Assembly (NCBI RefSeq): GCF_018205975.1
Contig: NZ_CP073577.1
Coordinates: 2,728,001 to 2,792,000 of the forward strand
Length of the DNA stretch: 64,000 nucleotides
Source: Erythrobacter sp. JK5
Lineage (GTDB): Bacteria; Pseudomonadota; Alphaproteobacteria; Sphingomonadales; Sphingomonadaceae
Direction of reading: 5' to 3'
The notes beneath the pieces are model-generated. The model saw nothing but the letters and a program-made list of their open reading frames with translations, was not told where the DNA came from and searched no databases. This document shows positions 25,724 to 33,808 of the stretch, one piece after another (positions within the stretch are counted from its first letter, which is position 1; each line of letters starts with the position of its first letter). A program made the position numbers and the translations under genes.

Positions 25724-27001
25724 TCAGCCCCGCAGCGAGTCCATATTGGCCCAGACTCTCTGGAAGCCCTCGACAATCTTGGCCACGTCCTCGCTCGGCA
25801 GCTGGTGGACGCAGACCGCAAGCCCGAGGAAGCTCGCATCGTGCAACTCCTCCGCCACCGGGCAAGTGCCGCTGCCATAGGCGAAGTTGCGGTCCTCGCG
25901 CAGGGTCCAGGGGAAGCCCTTGGTTCCGTAGGCGATCTGCTCGGTGAAGACCGGCAGCCGGTGGATGTTCTGGTAGCCGGGCATCAGCGCGGGCACGCCC
26001 TCGGCCTTGAGCGCTTCGACGATCTTGGCACGCGACACGCCGAGCGCCCCGGTGTCGAGGGTCATGCCGTAGACGTAGTAGACATGCGTCGCGCCCTCGG
26101 CGACCTTCGGCGTGGTCAGACCTTCGAGCCCGGCCAAGCCTTCGTTGAGTTCCGCCGCCACGCGCTGACGGTCGGCAACCCGCTCGGCCAGCTTGTCGAG
26201 CTGCACGCTGGCAATCGCCGCCTCGATCTCGCCCATCCGGAAGTTGTAGCCGATCATGTTGGCGAGCTGGTTGCGATCCGTGGGTCTGAGCACGCTTTCG
26301 GCATGGTTGCGGATCAGCGCAAGCCGCTCGGCCAGCGCATCGTCATTGGTGACGAGAATCCCGCCTTCGCCGCAGTGGATGTGCTTGTGATAATTCAGGC
26401 TGAAGCCGCCGATATCGTAGCCGGTGCCGGTGTGGCTGCCGCCGTTGAGCGCGCCCGGGGCCTGCGCGGTATCGCCCAGCAGCTTGAGCCCGTGCTCGTC
26501 GGCAATCGCACGCAGCGCGGCGACGTCGGCGGTTTGCCCGAAGATATCGACCGCCATGATCGCCTTGGTGCGCGCGGTGATATTGGCGCGCACGCTTTCG
26601 GGATCGAGGTTGAAGCTCTGCCGGTCGATATCGGCGAAGACGGGGATGGCGTTCCAATGCAGGATCGCCATCGCCGTCGCGCTCATGGTCCAGGGCGAGG
26701 TGATGATCTCGTCCCCCGGCTCGACTCCGATCGCGCCGACTTCGGCAATCAGCCCGCTGGTCCAGCTGTTGACGCCGAGCGCGTGCTTGACCCCGAAATA
26801 CTCCGCTGCCTTCTTCTCGAACGCGCGCACTTCGGTGCCGCCCATGAACAGCTCACCCGGAGCGCCGATATAGGCCGAGAGCACGCCCGAGCGCACAACG
26901 CGCGCCGCGGCTTCTTCTTCGTCGCGTCCCATCGATTTGAACGCATCTAATTCGCGGCTGATGACAGGGGTGCCGCCGTGAAGGGCGAGTTGATCGGTCA
27001 T
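25724..27001 (-). CDS. DegT/DnrJ/EryC1/StrS family sugar aminotransferase
   Basis: The protein has 425 residues from the ATG at 27001, which overlaps the upstream stop as ATGA. The fold-type I PLP motifs are present: AVDIFGQTADV, GDTAQAPGAL, and SLNYHKHIHCGEGG, whose Lys is the PLP-binding residue, then NYRMGEIEAA (as NFRMGEIEAA). Family members aminate keto-sugar nucleotides. It sits between a Gfo/Idh dehydrogenase and a GNAT acetyltransferase, a layout like the WlbA/WlbC/WlbB or Qui-type routes to acetamido sugars. The lysine site and length are normal; the exact sugar is not decided by sequence. Confidence 0.88.
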   Translation of the reverse strand: MTDQLALHGGTPVISRELDAFKSMGRDEEEAAARVVRSGVLSAYIGAPGELFMGGTEVRAFEKKAAEYFGVKHALGVNSWTSGLIAEVGAIGVEPGDEIITSPWTMSATAMAILHWNAIPVFADIDRQSFNLDPESVRANITARTKAIMAVDIFGQTADVAALRAIADEHGLKLLGDTAQAPGALNGGSHTGTGYDIGGFSLNYHKHIHCGEGGILVTNDDALAERLALIRNHAESVLRPTDRNQLANMIGYNFRMGEIEAAIASVQLDKLAERVADRQRVAAELNEGLAGLEGLTTPKVAEGATHVYYVYGMTLDTGALGVSRAKIVEALKAEGVPALMPGYQNIHRLPVFTEQIAYGTKGFPWTLREDRNFAYGSGTCPVAEELHDASFLGLAVCVHQLPSEDVAKIVEGFQRVWANMDSLRG

Positions 27002-27996
27002 TCTTGGTACTTTCTGAGATATTGGAGTCCGGCCGCGCGGATTTCTTCGCAAATGGCCTGTGTTTCTGCCGCACTTGAGCCACTCACTTTTGGATAGGCT
27101 TTGCGGGCAATCACTTTCGCAAGATTCTCATAGGCAAGGGTCATGGCTTCTGAATAGCGACCGGGGATGCTTTCGGGCGCACCTAGTTGGCGATAACCCT
27201 TGAAATGCGGATTTTCCTCTACTCGTCGTATTTCGATCCGCATCCCGCCATCGCGCATTGCGATCTCACCTAGATCATAATTCAACACCAGCTCAAACTG
27301 GGTCACCGCTTGAGCATCGCCGCTAACCAGGTGCAGCGGCTGGCCCATATCATTGGCGGTGAGAATGGCCGAAACTGACGGATCGTCATCCCAACAATCA
27401 AGTAACGCTGGCCCAGCGCTGTGAAGCCGGACTGGGCCGACAAACATCTCCATGAGGTCGACCATGTGAGAGCCGTTATGCACGGCGCCCTTTGTATAGG
27501 TGCCGACTGCGCCAATAAGTTCTCCCCAGTCTTCATTTTCGATCTCTTCGACGAGTCTGTTGAGGTCTGGTGCCCATCGGCGGGTAAAATTCACGGCAAG
27601 CGGGGTTTTTGCAGTTTGATAATCGAGCGCCAGTTTGCGTGCTGATTGCGCGTTCTCGGCGAGCGGCTTTTCGCAGAAGACCGCTCGTGGCTCCATGGTA
27701 AGCGCCCATTCGAGATGTTCGGCATGGTGCTGGGTGGGAGAGGCTATGACGATCAAGTCGAAGTCACCAGGTTTTGCTGAGAGCCCCTCAAGCGAGGCTT
27801 CGGCTACTGACGCATTCCAACGTTCTGCAAATCGCTTTCGCGTCCCTATCACCGGGTCGACGCAAGCGACCAGCTCAAACCGTTCATCCCGCGCAATCGC
27901 CCCGGCATGGCTCAGCGGCCAGTCGTCAGGGGAGCGCTCGGCATCGTAACCGCCCGCAATGGCTCCGCAGCCGATGATGAGGACTTTATACGCCAT
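26998..27996 (-). CDS. Gfo/Idh/MocA family oxidoreductase with atypically low GC
   Basis: The 332-residue protein has the Rossmann motif IIGCGAIAGGYD at the N-terminus and FCEKPLAENA near residue 110, the family's EKP motif. It overlaps the DegT aminotransferase gene by ATGA and sits 7 bases after pseI. Base use is visibly different from its neighbours: in 27121-27180, 33 of 60 bases are G or C, against 43 of 60 in 26461-26520 of the next gene. This suggests separate acquisition. With the aminotransferase and the GNAT protein it may form a dehydrogenation-amination-acetylation route to an amino sugar. A TTG codon just upstream is an alternative start. Confidence 0.83.
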   Translation of the reverse strand: MAYKVLIIGCGAIAGGYDAERSPDDWPLSHAGAIARDERFELVACVDPVIGTRKRFAERWNASVAEASLEGLSAKPGDFDLIVIASPTQHHAEHLEWALTMEPRAVFCEKPLAENAQSARKLALDYQTAKTPLAVNFTRRWAPDLNRLVEEIENEDWGELIGAVGTYTKGAVHNGSHMVDLMEMFVGPVRLHSAGPALLDCWDDDPSVSAILTANDMGQPLHLVSGDAQAVTQFELVLNYDLGEIAMRDGGMRIEIRRVEENPHFKGYRQLGAPESIPGRYSEAMTLAYENLAKVIARKAYPKVSGSSAAETQAICEEIRAAGLQYLRKYQE

Positions 27997-28003
27997 CAAC
28001 GCC

Positions 28004-29047
28004 TCAGGCGATCAGATCCCAGCTGACCGGGGTGCCCTTGGGGCATGCGCGGTTCACGCGCTTGCCGAGCAGCACGTCGTAATGCCGCGGCGGGAGGCCG
28101 AAGCCGGGACGGACCGAGCGCAGGTTCGTCTCGGTGAAGACGTCGCCCTCGGCCATGTCCTGCGCAACATAAAGCGAGCGGCGGAACTGGCGCGAGCCTT
28201 CCTCGGCCATGGTTCCGCCATAGGTGACCTGACCCAAGGCCTGCCACGCGCGCTCGGTCTCGTCGCGCAAGGCCTGGAATTCTGCGGGTTCGAGGCTGAA
28301 GGCGCTGTCCACGCCGCCATCGGCGCGGCGCAGGGTGAAGTGCTTCTCGATCAGCACCGCGCCCAGCGCCACCGCGCCGACCGCGACGCCGGTGCCCATC
28401 GTGTGGTCCGACAGGCCGACTTCCACCCCGAACGTGTCGCGCATGTTGGCGATGGTGCGAATGTTGGTGTTCTCCGGCGTCGCCGGATAAGTGCTGGTGC
28501 ATTTGAGGATGCAGAGCTGTTCGTTGCCTGCTTCCTGCGCAGCGCGGATCGCTTCGCCGATCTCGACCACGCTCGCCATGCCGGTCGAGATGATCATCGG
28601 CTTGCCGGTCGCAGCGACCTTGCGGATCAGCGGCAGGTCGATGCTTTCGAAGCTGGCGATCTTGTAGGCAGGGACGTCAAGGCGTTCGAGAAAGTCGACT
28701 GCGCTGTCGTCGAAGGGCGAGGAGAAGCAGTCGATGCCGTGTTTCCGCGCGCGCTCGATGATCGGGCCGTGCCAGTCCCACGGCGTGTGCGCCTCGTCGT
28801 AGAGTTCGTGCAGCCGCCGCCCATTCCAGAGCGAGTTTTCGTCCTCGATGACGAAGCCCGGCCCGTCGCAATCGAGCGTGATCGTGTCGGCGGTGTAGGT
28901 CTGCAGCTTGATCGCATCCGCGCCGCTCTCCGCCGCCGCGTCGACGATCTCCAGCGCGCGGTCGAGCGAGTGATTGTGGTTCCCGCTCATCTCGGCGATC
29001 AGATAGGGGCGGGCGTCGAGGCCTATCGGGCGTCCATTGATCTGCAT
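28004..29047 (-). CDS. pseI: pseudaminic acid synthase
   Basis: PseI condenses phosphoenolpyruvate with 2,4-diacetamido-2,4,6-trideoxy-L-altrose to give pseudaminic acid. The 347-residue protein has the PseI form of the NeuB fold: YLIAEMSGNHNHSLDRALE, then IKLQTYTADTITLD, and the metal-site segment EKHFTLRR. A C-terminal SAF (antifreeze-like) domain follows (RSLYVAQDMAEGDVFTE). The ATG at 29047 starts the protein at the family's usual MQINGRPIG; earlier open frame overlaps pseG. The substrate-typing segments match PseI rather than NeuB or LegI. Immediate neighbours are the other Pse genes. Confidence 0.95.
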   Translation of the reverse strand: MQINGRPIGLDARPYLIAEMSGNHNHSLDRALEIVDAAAESGADAIKLQTYTADTITLDCDGPGFVIEDENSLWNGRRLHELYDEAHTPWDWHGPIIERARKHGIDCFSSPFDDSAVDFLERLDVPAYKIASFESIDLPLIRKVAATGKPMIISTGMASVVEIGEAIRAAQEAGNEQLCILKCTSTYPATPENTNIRTIANMRDTFGVEVGLSDHTMGTGVAVGAVALGAVLIEKHFTLRRADGGVDSAFSLEPAEFQALRDETERAWQALGQVTYGGTMAEEGSRQFRRSLYVAQDMAEGDVFTETNLRSVRPGFGLPPRHYDVLLGKRVNRACPKGTPVSWDLIA

Positions 29048-29060
29048 GATGCGCAGGCCT

Positions 29061-30578
29061 TTACAGCGTGGCCTCTGGGCTGGGCAAGCGGTGCTTTTCG
29101 TAAGCGGTCGGGCCGGTCCTGGTGTAGCCGCACCTTTCGAACAGCCGCTGCGAGGCGCGGTTGCCCTCAAGCACCGTCGCATCGACGATTGCCGGGTTGG
29201 CGGCTGCTTCGCCTGCCAGCAGCAGGTGCGGGCCGAGGCCAAGCCCGTGCAGCGCCGGATCGAGGTAGAGCGACACTTCAGCGCGGGCGTCGGTCGAGAA
29301 ATCGAACCGGATCACTCCAACGGGTCGCCCGCCGATTGCGCCGACGAACAAGTTCCGCGACGGGTCGTCGAGCACGCGGGAGAGCCATGCGACGTGATCG
29401 TCCCACACGAGCTCGTCGGAATCGAGCGAGACAGCGCGGGTGGCCGGATCGCCGCGCCAGTCGAACATCATGCGCGCGTCGGCTTGCGTTGCGGGGCGGA
29501 CGGTGAGGCTGCTTGCGAGGATGCCAAGCGCGGCGCGGGTCGCGCCAAGCCCGTCGACAAGTTCGCGCGACTTTTCGGCAAGCGCCCGGCGGCGCGCGGC
29601 ATCGTCGATCAGCGTGACGATATGGCCGGCGAGCGCTTCGGGCGCGGGGTCGGGCGCGAAGGCGGCGATCCCTGCTTCGGCCAGCAGCGGCGCGACCGAT
29701 AGCTGGTTGGGCGCGACCACCACCAGCAGGGTCGGCACGCCGATGCAGCAGCGCTCCCAGCTCGCCCCGCCGCCCGCGCCGACTTGCAGGTCGTGCCGGG
29801 CGAAGAACGCGGCGAGATTGGGCAGGTCGAGCGATAGCTTGGTGTCGGCGCGCCCGGCGATCCGTTCGCGCAAGTCGCCGAGATGCGGATTGGCCGTGGT
29901 CGCGACCACTTCGACCGCACCCTCGAAGCCGATCGCGTCGAGCGCATCGAGCACGCCGAGCGAATGCCCGCCCGCATCGACCCCGCCCAAGAACATCCCG
30001 ATCGAGCGCACGTCGTCGTGGAATTCGTAGCGCGGCGCATCGGCATAGGCGGGGCCTAGCAGGGCATAGCGAGGACCGCCCAGCAGCCGCGCCGAGCGCG
30101 GCAAGACGGCGGCGTATCTGGCGCGATGATCGGGCGCATAGGTGTGGTCGATCAACAGGTCGCACGCGAGTGTGCGGTCGGCGAGGTCGTCGATCTGCGC
30201 GATTTGGCAACCTAGCCCCGCGCGCACCCCTTCGTGCCACTTCGCGTCGAAGGCGTAACTGTCGAGCACGACCCAGTCGGGCGCGAAGGCGCGCAGCGCC
30301 TCGACCGTTTCACCCACATCGCGGGTGCAATCGACCTGCGCCCAGTCCGAATGCGGCACGTCGCGGTCGGGGGTGAAGACGTTGCCCGGCGGGCCGAGCA
30401 GACTGGTGTGATCGAAGCCCGCGCCTGCCATCATTCCGACGCTGTCGACGCCGAGCGAGCGAGTGACGAAGCGCACGTCGCCGCCCAGCGACCGCAACGC
30501 TTCGGCCAACGCAAGCGAGCGGCGAACATGCCCGGTGCCGATCTGCGCCGAAGCATCGACCCGGATGGCAATCCGCAT
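29061..30578 (-). CDS. pseG: fused PseG hydrolase and PseH-like GNAT acetyltransferase
   Basis: The 505-residue protein is a two-domain fusion. Residues 1 to about 345 are PseG, the UDP-2,4-diacetamido-2,4,6-trideoxy-altrose hydrolase: IGTGHVRRSLALA with the catalytic His near residue 17, LIDHTYAP, and VGAGGGASWERC of the GT-B-like sugar-nucleotide site. Residues about 350-505 are a GNAT domain: LTVRPATQADARMMFDWRG, LYLDPALHGLGLGPHLL and NRASQRLFERCGYTRTG. It is probably the missing PseH that acetylates the 4-amino group. The fusion would place two successive pathway steps in one chain. It starts 4 bases after pseF. Confidence 0.92.
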   Translation of the reverse strand: MRIAIRVDASAQIGTGHVRRSLALAEALRSLGGDVRFVTRSLGVDSVGMMAGAGFDHTSLLGPPGNVFTPDRDVPHSDWAQVDCTRDVGETVEALRAFAPDWVVLDSYAFDAKWHEGVRAGLGCQIAQIDDLADRTLACDLLIDHTYAPDHRARYAAVLPRSARLLGGPRYALLGPAYADAPRYEFHDDVRSIGMFLGGVDAGGHSLGVLDALDAIGFEGAVEVVATTANPHLGDLRERIAGRADTKLSLDLPNLAAFFARHDLQVGAGGGASWERCCIGVPTLLVVVAPNQLSVAPLLAEAGIAAFAPDPAPEALAGHIVTLIDDAARRRALAEKSRELVDGLGATRAALGILASSLTVRPATQADARMMFDWRGDPATRAVSLDSDELVWDDHVAWLSRVLDDPSRNLFVGAIGGRPVGVIRFDFSTDARAEVSLYLDPALHGLGLGPHLLLAGEAAANPAIVDATVLEGNRASQRLFERCGYTRTGPTAYEKHRLPSPEATL

Positions 30579-30582
30579 CAGA

Positions 30583-31281
30583 TTATCCTGCTGCGTTGAT
30601 GGCGCGGTGTAGCGCCTCGGCGCGGTCCCAGTCCTCGGGCGTGTCGATATCGACCACGCGCCATTCGGGCAGCACGATGGCGCGGCCATTGGCGTGGATG
30701 TTGGCCCCGCTCAGCCAGGTCTCGGCGCGGCCCCAGTAGAATTGGCCGGCATCGAAATAGGCCGGTTCGAGATCCTGCGTGCGGGTGTTCACATGGCTCG
30801 GATCGAACGGAGCCACGCCCCCGCTCGCATCGCGTTTCAACGCGCGCTGGATCGGGGAGGGGAAGCCGGTGACCGGGAAGGTGTATCCCTCGCCGCCGTG
30901 TTCGATCAGCAGCGCGAGCGCCTCGGCAAGGTCCTCGGTGCGGATGAACGGCACGCCGGGATAGATGCAGCAGGCATACTCGAATGCGAACCCGCGCGTG
31001 CGGCAGGCCTGGATTGCGTGCTGGATCACCGGGACAGTCGGCGTGATGTCGTCGGCTAGCTCAGCCGGGCGGCGGAACGGGACTTCGGCGCCGAAGTCCT
31101 CAGCAATCGCGGCGATCTCGTCATCGTCGGTGGTGACCACGACGCGCCCGATTGCTTCGCAGGCCAGCGCCGCCTCGATCGCGTAGCCGATCATCGGCTT
31201 GCCCGCGAAGGCCCTGATATTCTTGCGCGGGATCCGCTTCGATCCGCCGCGCGCCGGGATGATGGCGATGTTCTCGCTCAT
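30583..31281 (-). CDS. pseF: pseudaminic acid cytidylyltransferase
   Basis: PseF activates pseudaminic acid with CTP to CMP-pseudaminic acid, the donor for glycosyltransferases. The 232-residue protein begins IAIIPARGGSKRIPRKNI, the CTP-binding signature shared with NeuA/KdsB-type cytidylyltransferases. It continues with KPMIGYAIEAAL, VVTTDDDEIAAIA and a PVTGFPSPIQRAL region characteristic of PseF. Length is normal. It lies one base downstream of pseC and four bases upstream of the pseG fusion. Confidence 0.94.
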   Translation of the reverse strand: MSENIAIIPARGGSKRIPRKNIRAFAGKPMIGYAIEAALACEAIGRVVVTTDDDEIAAIAEDFGAEVPFRRPAELADDITPTVPVIQHAIQACRTRGFAFEYACCIYPGVPFIRTEDLAEALALLIEHGGEGYTFPVTGFPSPIQRALKRDASGGVAPFDPSHVNTRTQDLEPAYFDAGQFYWGRAETWLSGANIHANGRAIVLPEWRVVDIDTPEDWDRAEALHRAINAAG

Positions 31282-31282
31282 C

Positions 31283-32446
31283 TCAGGCCGCCAGCGTCAT
31301 CATGGTCTCGACCACGCGGTCCTGCTGCGCGGCGGTCATCGCCGGGAACAGCGGGATCGACATGGCGTGGTCGTAATAGGCGACCGAGTTGGGGAACTGC
31401 TCGCGCGCGAAGCCGAGCTTCTCGTAGAACGGCTGGGTGTGGATCGGGATGTAGTGGACGTTCACGCCGATATTGGCCGCGCGCATCGCCGCAAACATCT
31501 CGGCGCGGCCCATTCTGGCGTCCTGGGTGAGCTCGACCGCGTAGAGGTGCCATGACGACACCCGATCGTTGAACCGCGCCGGGCGCTTGAATGGCCCGTC
31601 GGCCAGCAGCACGTCGTAGCGGTCCGCCAGCCGTTCGCGCGCCTCGCGCCATTCGTCCATCCGGGTCATCTGCGACAGGCCGAGCGCCGATTGCAGGTCA
31701 GTCAGGCGGTAGTTCCAGCCGAGATCGACCATCTCGTAATACCACCCGCCTTCCGAGACGCGCTGCAACAGCGCATCGTCGCGGGTCACGCCGTGCGAAC
31801 GCAGCAAGCGCAGCTTTTCGGCGAGAGCATCGTCCTGCGTCACGATCATCCCGCCTTCGCCGGTGGTGACGATCTTGACTGCGTGAAAGCTGAACACCGT
31901 CGCATGCGCATGGGCCGAGCCGGTCGGTTCGCCCTTGTAGCTTGCGCCGGTCGCATGACTCGCGTCTTCGAGGATCTTGAAGCCGTAGCGGTCGGCCAGA
32001 ACGCGCATTTCGGCGAGGTCGCAGGGCAGGCCCGAGAAATCGACCGGGATCACCACGTCGGGCAGTCTGCCGGACCTGTCCGCTGTTTCGAGCTTCGCGG
32101 TCAGCTCGTCGAGCGACATGTTTCGGGTTGCGGGATCGGTATCGACGAAATCGATCTCCGCCCCGCAGAACACCGCGCAATTGGCGCTGGAAACGAAACT
32201 GTTGGGGCTGGTCCAGACGAGACTGCCGGGGCCGACGCCCATCGCGAGGCAGCCGATATGCAGCGCCGCGGTCGCGTTGGAGACGCCGATTGCGTGCCGG
32301 ACGCTGTGCCGTTCGGCGAAGACCCGCTCGAATTCGCCGCCGACCGGCCCCTGTGTCAGGAAATCGGAGCGCAATTGTGCGCTCACGGCGGCGATATCGG
32401 CGTCGCTGATGTCCTGTCGGCTGTAGGGGATGAATTCGTCTGCCAT
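31283..32446 (-). CDS. pseC: UDP-4-amino-4,6-dideoxy-N-acetyl-beta-L-altrosamine transaminase
   Basis: PseC adds the 4-amino group in the third-from-first intermediate of the pseudaminic acid pathway, using glutamate and PLP. The protein has 387 residues from the ATG at 32446: YSRQDISDADI and LTQGPVGGEFE at the N-terminus, EDASHATGASY, and the PLP-lysine segment VFSFHAVKIVTTGEGG. DLGWNYRLTDLQSALG and HYIPIHTQPFY follow. These match PseC better than generic DegT enzymes. The gene follows pseB by 16 bases. Open frame upstream of the ATG is not supported. Confidence 0.95.
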   Translation of the reverse strand: MADEFIPYSRQDISDADIAAVSAQLRSDFLTQGPVGGEFERVFAERHSVRHAIGVSNATAALHIGCLAMGVGPGSLVWTSPNSFVSSANCAVFCGAEIDFVDTDPATRNMSLDELTAKLETADRSGRLPDVVIPVDFSGLPCDLAEMRVLADRYGFKILEDASHATGASYKGEPTGSAHAHATVFSFHAVKIVTTGEGGMIVTQDDALAEKLRLLRSHGVTRDDALLQRVSEGGWYYEMVDLGWNYRLTDLQSALGLSQMTRMDEWREARERLADRYDVLLADGPFKRPARFNDRVSSWHLYAVELTQDARMGRAEMFAAMRAANIGVNVHYIPIHTQPFYEKLGFAREQFPNSVAYYDHAMSIPLFPAMTAAQQDRVVETMMTLAA

Positions 32447-32462
32447 CGTCCCGTTCGGCAAA

Positions 32463-33473
32463 TTAGTCGATCGTCTGCCCGACGACATGCTCGTCGATCA
32501 GCGCGCGGATCTGTTCGACGTCGAGGAAATCGGGGTTGCTGCCGGAGGAATAGGCGAATCCCGGTTCGACCGGTTCGCCGCCGTGTTGCCTGCAGTAATC
32601 CTCGATCGAGTATTCGGCGCTGACCGGCAGGATCGCGTAATATTCGCCCATGTCGACCGTGTTGAAGCTGTCCGAAGCGGTGATCATTTCTTCGTGGATC
32701 TTCTCGCCCGGGCGGATGCCGATGACCTTCTGTTCGGCCTCGGGCGCAATCGCGGTGGCGACGTCGCCGATCCGGTAGGACGGGATCTTGGGCACCAGCA
32801 CTTCGCCGCCGATCGCGTTCTCGATCGACCACAGCACCATCTCGACCCCGTCCTGCAGCGAGATGTTGAAGCGGGTCATGCGCGGATCGGTGATCGGCAG
32901 CACGCCATCGCCCTTCTTCGCCATGAAGAACGGGATAACCGAGCCGCGCGAGCCCATGACATTGCCGTAGCGGACCACTGAAAACCGGATATCGCGCGCG
33001 CCCTTGATGTTGTTGGCGGCGACGAACAGCTTGTCGCTGCACAGCTTGGTCGCGCCGTACAGGTTGATCGGCGCAGCGGCCTTGTCGGTCGAAAGCGCGA
33101 CCACCCGCTCCACCTTGCTGTCGAGGCATGCCTCGATCAGGTTCTGCGCGCCCAGCACGTTGGTCTTGATGCATTCGAACGGGTTGTATTCGGCCGCCGG
33201 CACCTGCTTGAGGGCCGCCGCGTGGACCACCACGTCGATCCCTTCGAGCGCGCGCCGCAGCCGCGCCTCGTCGCGCACATCGCCGAGGAAATAGCGCAGC
33301 GCCGGATAATCGGAGCGCGGAAAGACCTGCGCCATCTCGAACTGCTTGAGCTCGTCGCGCGAGTAGATCACCAGCCGCCTGATGTCCGGATAGCGGGCGA
33401 GCACCGTGCGCACGAACGCCTTGCCAAAGGAGCCTGTGCCCCCGGTTACGAGAACGGATTTGTCATTGAGCAT
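32463..33473 (-). CDS. pseB: UDP-N-acetylglucosamine 4,6-dehydratase (inverting)
   Basis: PseB catalyses the first committed step, C6 dehydration with C5 inversion of UDP-GlcNAc. The protein has 336 residues from the ATG at 33473: VLVTGGTGSFGKAF (Rossmann), YSRDELKQFEM, HAAALKQVPAAEYNP and the catalytic lysine segment STDKAAAPINLYGATK. RFSVVRYGNVMGSRGSVIP and ITDPRMTRF complete the match. It is the first gene of the 33-kb minus-strand operon and is transcribed away from the sugar transferase at 33809. Long open frame upstream of the ATG is compositional. Confidence 0.96.
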   Translation of the reverse strand: MLNDKSVLVTGGTGSFGKAFVRTVLARYPDIRRLVIYSRDELKQFEMAQVFPRSDYPALRYFLGDVRDEARLRRALEGIDVVVHAAALKQVPAAEYNPFECIKTNVLGAQNLIEACLDSKVERVVALSTDKAAAPINLYGATKLCSDKLFVAANNIKGARDIRFSVVRYGNVMGSRGSVIPFFMAKKGDGVLPITDPRMTRFNISLQDGVEMVLWSIENAIGGEVLVPKIPSYRIGDVATAIAPEAEQKVIGIRPGEKIHEEMITASDSFNTVDMGEYYAILPVSAEYSIEDYCRQHGGEPVEPGFAYSSGSNPDFLDVEQIRALIDEHVVGQTID

Positions 33474-33808
33474 GTCGAAAATGGGCTCGCCAAACGATTG
33501 AAGACGCGGACGATCGCATGCCGCGACCGGATTGGCGGCCCCTCTACAGCCCGGCCCCGCGCCAAGGCAACCGCATAATTGGCCCCGGCTCGGCTGCGGC
33601 GTGCGGTGCGGGAATGCTCCGATTCGGCGCAAATGATCGCCGTGACGGGGTGTCGCAGCCGCGCTATCCGCGCGGTTTGCAAGGGTTTCTCCCGCCTCTG
33701 CGCCGCCGCTGCCTTCGCCTATCGCCGCCCTTGCCCGCCCGTTCGGCGGGTTTAAGGGCGGTTTCGGGGCCTGACCGGATTGTCGGGGAACGCGCAGGTA
33801 TAACAATA
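33474..33808. other. divergent intergenic region between pseB and the sugar transferase gene
   Basis: This 335-base stretch holds the two divergent 5' regions and must contain the promoter for the whole minus-strand glycan operon unless transcription comes from within pseB. I see no convincing -35/-10 pair, no strong inverted repeat and no small gene. An AT-rich TATAACAATAATG block directly at the plus-strand start (33800-33811) is too close to the ATG for an ordinary sigma-70 -10 box. Confidence 0.5.
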
